Shown in pieces: positions 1 through 7,155 of a DNA stretch of 12,499 bases. Both the position numbers and the translations under genes were made by a program. Within the stretch, counting starts at the first letter, position 1, and every line of letters starts with the position of its first letter. The stretch lies in the NCBI GenBank assembly GCA_020200195.1, contig JAIVJE010000372.1, positions 1-12,499 on the forward strand, given 5' to 3'. Below the pieces are notes generated by a model, which was given only the letters and a program-made list of their open reading frames with translations, did not search any database and was not told the origin of the DNA. The stretch is from Acidobacteriota bacterium (lineage in GTDB: Bacteria; Acidobacteriota; Vicinamibacteria; Vicinamibacterales; 2-12-FULL-66-21).

Positions 1-747
1 ATCGCTCCCTCGTCGAGCGTGATAGCCCTTCGAGAGAAGATGGCGGAACACCGTGCATATCTGGCGACCGCCGGTGTCTGTTTCGTCGTCGCCTTCGGGG
101 TCCAGCGCTGGGGTACCGTCCGGGAGCGCACCAACCGGGCCTGGTTTGCCTACCGTCTCGTGGTCGGCGGGGCGATCGGCGTGCTGGCGCTCCTCACCGT
201 GGCGCGGAATAACATCTGGTCCAGCCCCGTCACGCTCTGGCGCGAAGCGACAGTACGCGCCGCGGGGATGTGGGAACCCCACTATGCGCTCGCGGACGTG
301 CTCCGCGAGGCCAAGGACTGCGCAACCGCTGTACCCGAGTACGAGGCGGTTATCCGCTACCGACCGATGGATCGCAACGCGCACACCAACCTCGGCATCT
401 GTCTGGCGGAGATCGGCCGGTTCGAGGAGGCGGAAGCGGCGTTCCGACGCACGCTTGCGATCGACCCAAACTTCGTCCGAGGGTACACGAACCTGGGCGC
501 GCTGGCGCTCGTTCGCGGCGACGTCGCCTCGGCGCGGACCGCGTATCAGGAGGCCATCGAGCACGATCCGCGCAACGTGTTGGCGCGTATGCAACTCGCG
601 CGCATCCTCGAAACCCGATTCCGCGATTACCACGGCGCGGCGAGGATGTGCGGAGAGGCGCGCGCGCTCGCACCGACCACGCCGGGCGCGGGGGACTGTG
701 TCGAGCGCAACCGCAAGCTCGCGGCGTCAGCCGATGCGGGGAGCTGA
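1..747 (+). CDS. C-terminal part of a TMTC/PMT-like membrane protein with TPR repeats (5' partial)
   Basis: The frame is open from base 1 to the TGA at 745-747 and lacks its N-terminus, so the true start is outside the window; GTG 19 and ATG 40 are probably internal. The visible 248 residues begin with a short MAEHRAYL segment. This resembles the conserved E-[HR]-x-YL loop near the end of the membrane part of TMTC/PMT-type glycosyltransferase-C proteins. Two hydrophobic helices follow (near YLATAGVCFVVAFGV and VVGGAIGVLALLTVA), then a W-x-x-P-V-T-L-W-R-E segment. Next come about three tetratricopeptide repeats, recognisable from NLGICLAEIGRFEEAEAAF and NLGALALVRGDVASARTAY. From family knowledge such proteins are inner-membrane, sometimes protein O-mannosyltransferases, with periplasmic TPRs; activity cannot be judged because the catalytic half is missing. 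It overlaps the next GT4 gene by one base (TGATG). An unrelated TPR membrane protein is the alternative. Confidence 0.75.
   Translation: MAPSSSVIALREKMAEHRAYLATAGVCFVVAFGVQRWGTVRERTNRAWFAYRLVVGGAIGVLALLTVARNNIWSSPVTLWREATVRAAGMWEPHYALADVLREAKDCATAVPEYEAVIRYRPMDRNAHTNLGICLAEIGRFEEAEAAFRRTLAIDPNFVRGYTNLGALALVRGDVASARTAYQEAIEHDPRNVLARMQLARILETRFRDYHGAARMCGEARALAPTTPGAGDCVERNRKLAASADAGS
738..743 (+). promoter_or_regulatory. Ribosome binding site for the GT4 gene at 747
   Basis: GGGGAG ends three bases before ATG 747. The spacing is short, but it is the only purine-rich site here. The reading frame is open well upstream of 747, so this site and the TGATG junction with the TPR gene decide the start. 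Confidence 0.45.
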
Positions 748-2117
748 TGCGCCGGCTGCGGATCCTGCACGCCCTCCACGATTTCCTCCCGCGGCACCGG
801 GCCGGCTCGGAGATCTATGCGTTCGAGCTGGCCCGCGAGCAATCCCGGCGTCACGACGTGTTCGTCGCGGCTGCCGAGTACGATCCCGCCACCCCGCATG
901 GGACGCTGCGATGGCGCGCGTTCGAGGGTCTCCCGGTCATCGAGATCGTCAACAACTGGGAGTTCCAGCGGTTCGACGAATCCTACAGGTCCGCGCGCAT
1001 CAATCGGCAGCTGGGTCATGTGCTCGATGCCGTCAGGCCCGATGTCCTCCACATCCACAACCTGCTGAACCTCTCGTTCGATCTGCCGCGACTCGCGCGT
1101 GAGCGCGGGATAGCGTCGGTCGCGACGCTTCACGATTACACTCTCGTCTGCCCGTCAGGCGGACAGCGGGTCCACGTGGACGAGGCGCACGTCTGCGAGG
1201 AGATCGACGCGTCCCGGTGCAGCCGCTGCTTCGGCTCGTCACCGTTTCATGCGCAGATGCTGGCGGGCCGCTTTTCTCGCCGCACGTCCGCGCGCGCGGC
1301 TGGACGTGCCGCCGCACTGCTCCGGCGCCGGGCTCCGGGACTAGTACAGGCAGCCGCGCGCCGGATGGACAGCCGTGTGGAACCTGGCGATATCCGGAAG
1401 CGGCTGGCGTCCGCGATGCAGGTGTTCGAGAACATCGACCTGTGCATCGCCCCGTCCGCCGCTCTGGCCGCGGAATACACGCGTCTCGGAGCGGCATCCG
1501 ATCGGATCCGCATTTCGGACTATGGATTCCGTACCGAGCCGCCCCGTCCACGCGCAGGCCGCTCGGGACCGTTGCGGATTGGCTTCGTCGGCACGCTCGT
1601 GTGGCACAAAGGTTTACACATCCTTCTGCAGGCGGTTCGGCGGTTGTCGGGGGCCTTCGAGCTGTGTGTGCACGGCGACCCTTCCGTGTTTCCCGCATAC
1701 GCCGCTGACCTCAGACAGCTTGCCGCCGGGCTGCCTGTGCAGTTTGCCGGCGGGTTTGAGCCCTCTCGTGCCGCCGAAGTCTACGGCGGCCTGGACGTCC
1801 TCGTGGTCCCATCGCTCTGGCCAGAGAACTCGCCGCTGGTCATCCACGAAGCGTTCATCCATGGCACAGCAGTCGTCGCGGCGCGGATCGGCGGCATTCC
1901 GGGGCTTGTCACCGACCGGCACAATGGGCTGCTGTACGACGCGCCGTCGCCCGAATCCCTAGCTCGCGCGCTGCAGCAACTCATCGACGACCCGACGCTC
2001 GTGGTGCGGCTGGCGGCGAAAGCCCCCGCCGTGAAGACCATCGATGAGGACGCGTGCCAGTGGGACGAGCGCTATTGCGAAGTCATCAATCCGGCGGCAG
2101 CGGGGTTGCCGCGATGA
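747..2117 (+). CDS. GT4 family glycosyltransferase
   Basis: This 456-residue protein has the GT-B two-domain plan. The frame stays open far upstream, but ATG 747 overlaps the previous stop, has a purine-rich site before it, and places the first strand (LRILHALHDFLP) at residue 4. The N-terminal domain has the G-S-E-x-Y helix start at 20-24, the DVLHIHNLL segment near 99-107 and TLHDYTLVCPSGGQ near 127-140. A Cys pair follows (C158-x-x-C161), in a cysteine-containing insert typical of one GT4 subgroup. The C-terminal domain has FVGTLVWHKGLHILL and an E-x7-E pair at E360 and E368 (PENSPLVIHEAF), where the nucleotide-sugar donor binds. It is expected to be cytoplasmic and retaining; donor and acceptor sugars are unknown. 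It is a close paralogue of the GT4 half of the gene at 3055-5012. It overlaps the next gene by four bases (ATGA). Confidence 0.9.
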   Translation: MRRLRILHALHDFLPRHRAGSEIYAFELAREQSRRHDVFVAAAEYDPATPHGTLRWRAFEGLPVIEIVNNWEFQRFDESYRSARINRQLGHVLDAVRPDVLHIHNLLNLSFDLPRLARERGIASVATLHDYTLVCPSGGQRVHVDEAHVCEEIDASRCSRCFGSSPFHAQMLAGRFSRRTSARAAGRAAALLRRRAPGLVQAAARRMDSRVEPGDIRKRLASAMQVFENIDLCIAPSAALAAEYTRLGAASDRIRISDYGFRTEPPRPRAGRSGPLRIGFVGTLVWHKGLHILLQAVRRLSGAFELCVHGDPSVFPAYAADLRQLAAGLPVQFAGGFEPSRAAEVYGGLDVLVVPSLWPENSPLVIHEAFIHGTAVVAARIGGIPGLVTDRHNGLLYDAPSPESLARALQQLIDDPTLVVRLAAKAPAVKTIDEDACQWDERYCEVINPAAAGLPR

Positions 2118-3055
2118 CCCCTCGCAGCCGGATCTCCATCGTCATTCCGACGAGAAACGGTGGAAGGACTTTGGAACGCCTGCTGGATGCGATCGCCGTG
2201 CAGGAAGGCGGCATCGTCCCGGAGATCATAGCGATCGACTCCGGATCGACCGACGGCACGGTCGATCTGCTCCGGACGCGTGGCGCCACCGTGCTTCAGG
2301 TGGATCCCCGCTGCTTCAACCATGGCGTCTCACGCAACGAAGCATTGTCGCGCGCGTCGACCGAGTTCGCCGTGCTCATCGTTCAGGACGCCGTCCCTGC
2401 CTCCCGACACTGGCTCCGCGCGCTCGTCCAGCCGCTGCTGGAGGACGAGATGGTCGCGGGATCGTTCGCACGGCAGCAGCCGTGGCCGGATGCGAGCCGC
2501 CTGACTGTGCATCACCTGGCACAGTGGCGTGGCACGCAACTGGAACCCCGCGTCACGGGGCCCCTTACAGCCGACGTGTTCGCCGCGATGCCGCCGTCGG
2601 ATCGGCATCTTGCGTGCGTGTTCGACAACGTGTGTTCCTGCGTCCGTCTGTCGGTGTGGCGCAACCGTCCGTTCAGGAACACGCGGATTGCCGAGGACCT
2701 CGAGTGGGCGCTCGAAGTGATGTTCGGCGGTTTCCGGATCGCGTACACGCCCGCCGCCGTGGTCTGGCATTCGCACGAGCGGTCCGCGGCCTACGAGTTG
2801 CGGCGGACCTACCTGGTTCACCAGCGGCTGCAGTCGCTATTCGGGCTGTCCACTGTGCCGAGCATCGGCGCGCTGATCCGCGCTGTCGGGTCTAACGTCC
2901 CCTTGCACATGCGGGCCGCTGCGCGTGAACGCTGCGGCCGGCCGCGTGCTCTCGCGCGCGCGGCCGCACTCGCCGTCGCATGGCCGCTCGGGCAGTATCT
3001 TGGTGCGAAAGCGGCGCGCGAGGGACGCGAACTAATGCAGGCCATGGACGTCTGA
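2114..3055 (+). CDS. GT2 family glycosyltransferase, rhamnosyltransferase-like
   Basis: This 313-residue protein has a GT-A fold. ATG 2114 is preferred over an in-frame start at 2054 because it gives the four-base ATGA overlap and puts the first strand (RISIVIPTRNGG) at residue 6. Visible motifs are IDSGSTDGT (41-49) for nucleotide binding, FNHGVSRNEAL (68-78), and VQDAVP (90-95) where other GT2 enzymes carry DxD. The acidic AEDLEW motif (193-198) would hold the catalytic base. The NHG-x-x-RN and QDA pattern is known from bacterial rhamnosyltransferase-like GT2 proteins, so an inverting deoxyhexose transferase is a fair guess, but the substrate is not provable. The C-terminal part is Arg/Ala-rich and may be a membrane-associated amphipathic region. 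Its stop overlaps the next start by one base (TGATG at 3053-3057), so it is probably translationally coupled to both neighbours. Confidence 0.85.
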   Translation: MTPRSRISIVIPTRNGGRTLERLLDAIAVQEGGIVPEIIAIDSGSTDGTVDLLRTRGATVLQVDPRCFNHGVSRNEALSRASTEFAVLIVQDAVPASRHWLRALVQPLLEDEMVAGSFARQQPWPDASRLTVHHLAQWRGTQLEPRVTGPLTADVFAAMPPSDRHLACVFDNVCSCVRLSVWRNRPFRNTRIAEDLEWALEVMFGGFRIAYTPAAVVWHSHERSAAYELRRTYLVHQRLQSLFGLSTVPSIGALIRAVGSNVPLHMRAAARERCGRPRALARAAALAVAWPLGQYLGAKAAREGRELMQAMDV

Positions 3056-5012
3056 TGCGGATTCTGCAGATCGTGCACGGCTATCCTCCGGCCGCAGTCG
3101 GCGGCACCGAGGCGTACACGGCGGCTCTGTCGACGGCGCTCGCGGCGGGAGCGGAAGGCGAGGTGTTCGTACTGGCGATGGCGGCTGCGATCGCTGTCTT
3201 CCTGCCGGAATCCTGGCCGGCGTGGCGGCATACCGCGCAGGGCGGTTCGCCCGCTCGTTGCCCGTGCCCGGTGCCGCAGTCGCCGTACGGGCAGGCGTCA
3301 AGACTCTCGAGGCGCTGACGCCGTCCGGGCGCACGCGCGATGCCACTCTGAGGCGGCTCGAGCACATGCGCGAGGCGGCCCGGCACGTCACCCTGTTCCT
3401 CGCCCCGTCGCAGACGATTGCGGACTGGTTCCTTCGTTTCGGAATCGATCGGACGCGTCTCCGCCGATGCCGGCAGGGCATCGATGTGCGGGGATTCTCC
3501 AGGATCACACGGCAGCCATCACGCGTCCTGCGGATAGGTTACGCCGGCGGCCTCCTGCCCTCAAAGGCGCCCGACGTTCTGTTGAGGGCAGTGGCCCGGC
3601 TGCCGCGCGGATCTGCTTCGGTCGACATACTGGGCTCGACCAGCGCGCGCCCTGAGGATGATGCCTACGCACGCGCGCTCTCGCCGCTCCTTGGGGAACC
3701 GTTCATGCGGCGTCTCGGGCCCGTACCCCACGATCGCATGCCGGCGGCATTGTCAGCCATCGATGTGTTAGTGGTCCCCTCCGTCTGGATTGAGAACGCC
3801 CCCTTCATCATTCACGAGGCATTTGCCGCGCAAATACCGATCGTGGCCTCGAATCTGGGCGGTATGGCAGAAATGGTGAGAGATGGCGTCGACGGGCTCC
3901 TCTTCGACGCGGGCGACGACAAGGCGCTGTCGGTCCAGCTTCGCCGCTTGATTGACGAGACTGGCTTACTCGAACGACTGAGAGCAGCCATTCAGCCGCC
4001 TCTGACCATCGAAGAGGACGCCGCCGCACTGCGTTTGATCTATGCGGATCTTCTGCGGCAACCGAGAGTGCCGCCAGCGCAACGCTCCCTTCAGGCGACG
4101 CGCTCAGACACCGCAGTGAGTGTGACTGCCGTGGTGCTCAACTACCGCACGCCGGAGCAGACCTGGCTTGCCGCGCGCTCCGTGAAGTCATCGCTCGCCG
4201 CCCGCACACGGCTGATCGTGGTGGACAACGGTTCCGATGATGGTTCGGCGACCGCATTACGATCGTCATTGCCAACGGCTGATGTCATCGAGACAGGCGC
4301 GAACCTGGGATACTCCGGCGGTTGCAACGTCGGGATCCGTCGCGCGCTCGATGATGGAGCGTCGTTCGTGCTGCTCGTCAACAGCGACGCTGTCCTCGCG
4401 CCGGACGCGGTCGACATGCTGTTGGCAGCCGCCAACAGGGATCCCAGCGCAGGGATTCTTGCGCCCGTGTTGCTGTCCCGCGAAGAACCCGATCGCATTG
4501 CTTCTGCCGGCATCGCCTTTTCCGGCCGCACCGGCCGCATGCGGCATCGCGCCGCGGGTCACCCTCTGGCGTTGCTCGAACCTGTCGCCGCGCTGACAGT
4601 CGACGCGGTCAGCGCCTGCGTGATGCTCGTCCGCCGCGAAGTGTTCGACAGCGTCGGCTGGCTCGACGAGGAGTACTTCTTTTCATTCGAAGACATCGAC
4701 TTCTGCCTTCGTGCCGCGGAAGCAGGATTCCGGACGGTCTGTGTGCCTGAGGCCGTCGCGTATCACGAGGGTGGGCGAACGATTGGGCGGCGTTCGCCGC
4801 GACGCGTGTATTTCGCGACGCGCAACCATTTACGGCTGGCCCGTCGTCTCGCGCCGCGACGCAGCGCGAGCGTCGTAGCTCGAGCTGCGCTCATCGTCGG
4901 TTTGAATGCGGCCTACGTGCTGCGGGCGCCCGAGGTGCCGCTCGTCAGCGGCATGGTGGCCGTGGCCCGTGGCGCCTGGCATCATCTCTGCGGGCGCTAC
5001 GGTTCCGACTGA
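3055..5012 (+). pseudogene. GT4-GT2 fusion glycosyltransferase with internal deletion and frameshift in the GT4 domain
   Basis: ATG 3055 begins a normal GT4 N-terminus (MRILQIVHGYPP, GGTEAYT) that stays sensible to EVFVLA at about 3177. That frame then becomes atypical and stops at 3318. From about 3180 a different frame carries on: GGCDRCLPAG at 3180-3209, then the rest of the GT4 C-terminal domain, with an E-x7-E pair at 3792 and 3816 (ENAPFIIHEAF). A second, complete GT2 domain lies at about 4116-5009: VVLNYRT, VDNGSDDGS, ANLGYSGGCN, LLVNSDAVL and FSFEDIDF. Aligned to the paralogue at 747, residues equivalent to about 42-157 are missing, roughly 340 bases, not a multiple of three. The GT4 active site therefore cannot be whole. 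The GT2 half might still be made from an internal start such as GTG 3222 (596 residues). Either a real inactivating deletion or an assembly artefact would explain it. The intact form would be about 765 residues. Confidence 0.8.
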
Positions 5013-5357
5013 TCGACGCAAGGCGCGAACGTCCGCGTCAAGGAGCGCCACCTCCTCGACGAGGCGCTCAATTTGCTGTCGCTGTCGGGAAACCACCACC
5101 GAGAAATACAGCGATACGATGAACACAAAAAAGATCAGCACCAGAAGGAGGACCGCGGGCGGGTAATACACCCCGATCGTCCGGGCGGCGAGGTGGAGGA
5201 TTCCGCGCCAGACCGACAGCAACAGCAGCGCAGCGGCGCCGGCGATCCAGATGAGGGAGTACTCTTCGGTCAGCTTCCGTCGGCGCACGAGTTCGAGCAC
5301 CACGAACATCAAGGTGACGCTGACAGATACGGCGAGAACCTGTAGCAGATCAGTCAT
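4830..5357 (-). CDS. DUF2304 family membrane protein with an antisense C-terminal extension
   Basis: This 175-residue protein uses ATG 5357; ATGs at 5369 and 5375 are in frame, but family members begin just before LLQVLAV. The DUF2304 core covers residues 1-115. It has a first membrane helix (4-22), LELVRRRKLTEEYSLIW (21-37), a second helix (about 38-51), GVYYPP (62-67), a third helix (68-88), and a short coiled coil (90-115). DUF2304 proteins commonly sit beside DPM1-like polyprenyl-phosphate glycosyltransferases and are thought to be small membrane partners. Here the gene follows such an enzyme with an eight-base overlap. Residues from 115 on are encoded antisense to the end of the GT4-GT2 gene, are rich in His, Arg, Ser and Asp, and do not look like the family, which normally ends near this point. 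The extension may be incidental readthrough or the result of a lost stop or frameshift. Confidence 0.8.
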   Translation of the reverse strand: MTDLLQVLAVSVSVTLMFVVLELVRRRKLTEEYSLIWIAGAAALLLLSVWRGILHLAARTIGVYYPPAVLLLVLIFFVFIVSLYFSVVVSRQRQQIERLVEEVALLDADVRALRRSVGTVAPAEMMPGATGHGHHAADERHLGRPQHVGRIQTDDERSSSYDARAASRRETTGQP

Positions 5358-7155
5358 CGCCCCGGGCATCTCCATCGGCGAGGAGGGCTCGGGTCGGCAC
5401 GATCACCAGGGCGAGCAGTGTGCGCGCCAGCGCCACCGCGGCTCGCGGGACCGTCAACGACGTGCGACCGGCCAGACGCGCCCGCATACGGATCGGTACT
5501 TCGCCGAACCGCATCCCGTTCCGGCTGAGAAGCAGGAGAAGCTCTGGTTCCGCGTATCCCGTGGGATGGTGCCTGCCCAGCAGCCGCACCGCGCACGGGC
5601 CGAAGAGGCAGAAGCCGGACGTCGGATCCGTGATCCGCTTGCCTGTCAGGGCGCTGAGGCCAGCCGCCAGCGCCCACTGCGCCGCGCGGCGAGGCGTCAG
5701 GTCCCGGCGGCGATGAAGAAACCTGGAACCGATGACGGCATCGAGTCGGCCTGCGACCACTGGCCGGAACAGCGCGGCTATCTCGCTGGCCCGATGCTGT
5801 CCATCACCGTCCACCCGGACGACGCAGTGATAGCCGTTGCGCACGGCGTACCGCAGGCCTGCGCGGACCGCGCCGCCCACGCCGACCCGTGTAGTCAAGG
5901 TCAACCAGCTGACCCCCAGTCCTTCGAGGAGTTCGGCGGTATCGTCCGTCGAGCCGTCGTTGACGATCAGCACGTCGACCTGCGGTGCGTGGCGGCGGAG
6001 TTCCCGGACCACGCGCGGAAGGTTCTTCGCCTCGTTGAAAGCGGGGATGACCGCAAGGAGACGGTGCGGGCCCGGACCGTCCGACGCTGAACCCCGGCGC
6101 CGGCGACTGTTCGTCAGCCTCGGCATGCTATGCGAGGGCTGGTCGGCGTGGCGTGCCACACGCCGCGCGGCCCACGCGACAACTGCTGCCGACCACGCGA
6201 GATCGCGTGCGAGGTGTGCGACACAGAAGCCCAGGGCGGCTGCATCGCCGGTCCGGTGCCACGCCAGTGCACCGGCCACCGAGCGCTCCAGCATCAGCGC
6301 TGTGAGCAACGCCGCCGCCAGAACACCCGGAATACCAGCCGGGTATCCCATCGCTGCCGCAGCGATCGTGATCGCCGCGGCGCAGAGCGCCAGCAGCATC
6401 ACGGGAGCGTGCAACATCATCATCACGCCGGACACGTCGTCGCCGGCAATACGGCGTGGATGACGAGCGATGACGTCGAGACGTCCGTAGCCGACGCCAA
6501 ATTGCTGACGCAGGTAACCCCATGCGCCTTCGCGCCATCGATGCACGCTGATTGCGTCGCGGCAGAACGCCAGGCGGTGGCCGGCCGCCGTCAGACGGTA
6601 GCTGAGATCGTTGTCGTACCCGTACCCCAGCCGCTCGTCCAGCAGGCCGATCCGGTGGAGTGCGCTTGCCCTGTACGCGGTGTTGCCGGTGCACACATGG
6701 TTGACGTGGCCAGCCCGGATCCCGGCATAGCGCTGCTCGAGGTCTCGACCCATTACGCGCGCCCAGAACCCCGCCCCGGACCCCGTCACATAGTGACCCT
6801 GTGCCGCGACGACGTCGGGGTTGGTCAGCGCGGCGAGAACGGACGTCAGCCATCCGGGAGTCAGGATCACATCCTGATCGATCTGGCAGATGAGCGGATG
6901 CGCCGCTTCCCGAATTCCGCAATTGATTGCCGCTGCCGCCCCGCGCCCAGGTCCAGCGAGCACCCTGAGGCCGAGGACGCCTGCGGACTCATGACGCCGC
7001 AGCGCCAGCACTGACCCGTCCACGCTCCCGTCGTCAACCGCGAGGATCTCGAATGGCCGCCCGTCATGCTGTGCCGCGATGCCGTCGAGGACTTCGCCGA
7101 GCCAGCGGCGGCCGTTCAAAACCGGAAGGACGAAGGTGACACCCTGCCCCGCCAC
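5350..7155 (-). CDS. Double-domain GT2 glycosyltransferase (GT2 with membrane helices fused to a DPM1-like GT2)
   Basis: This 601-residue protein starts at GTG 7155, the only sensible start, which places the first strand (VTFVLPVLNG) at residue 6. Domain 1 (about 5-235) is GT2: AVDDGS (39-44), IDQDV (92-96) in the DxD position, CTGNTAYRAS (155-164) and the YDNDLSYRL acidic motif (180-188). About three hydrophobic stretches follow (roughly 243-270, 274-290 and 306-330). After a charged linker (331-364), domain 2 (365 to the end) is a DPM1/Dpg-like GT2: VIPAFNEAKN, VNDGSTDDT (398-406), RVDGDGQH (447-454) and TDPTSGF. The second domain most likely transfers a sugar to polyprenyl phosphate, since the next gene encodes DUF2304, its usual companion. 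The linker has an in-frame ATG at 6126 that could start domain 2 separately. The gene overlaps the upstream GT4 by 40 bases and DUF2304 by eight. Confidence 0.85.
   Translation of the reverse strand: MAGQGVTFVLPVLNGRRWLGEVLDGIAAQHDGRPFEILAVDDGSVDGSVLALRRHESAGVLGLRVLAGPGRGAAAAINCGIREAAHPLICQIDQDVILTPGWLTSVLAALTNPDVVAAQGHYVTGSGAGFWARVMGRDLEQRYAGIRAGHVNHVCTGNTAYRASALHRIGLLDERLGYGYDNDLSYRLTAAGHRLAFCRDAISVHRWREGAWGYLRQQFGVGYGRLDVIARHPRRIAGDDVSGVMMMLHAPVMLLALCAAAITIAAAAMGYPAGIPGVLAAALLTALMLERSVAGALAWHRTGDAAALGFCVAHLARDLAWSAAVVAWAARRVARHADQPSHSMPRLTNSRRRRGSASDGPGPHRLLAVIPAFNEAKNLPRVVRELRRHAPQVDVLIVNDGSTDDTAELLEGLGVSWLTLTTRVGVGGAVRAGLRYAVRNGYHCVVRVDGDGQHRASEIAALFRPVVAGRLDAVIGSRFLHRRRDLTPRRAAQWALAAGLSALTGKRITDPTSGFCLFGPCAVRLLGRHHPTGYAEPELLLLLSRNGMRFGEVPIRMRARLAGRTSLTVPRAAVALARTLLALVIVPTRALLADGDARGDD

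Noticed and set aside
3170..3190. Programmed ribosomal frameshift in the GT4-GT2 gene
   Set aside because: No slippery run is seen, and about 115 residues of the fold are missing, which slippage cannot restore.
3055..3318. Small stand-alone gene encoding the N-terminal 40 residues of a GT4
   Set aside because: Only the first 41 residues are GT4-like, and the remainder to the stop at 3318 is out-of-frame translation. It is better read as the 5' piece of the broken gene.
5015..5039. Possible terminator hairpin (GACGC / GCGTC) just after the GT4-GT2 stop
   Set aside because: The stem is only five base pairs with a 15-base loop and no T-run on either strand, and it lies inside the DUF2304 coding region.
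6130..7014. Long plus-strand open frame opposite the double-GT2 gene
   Set aside because: It is antisense to a well-supported GT2 protein; the translation is Arg/Cys/His-rich with no recognisable motif.
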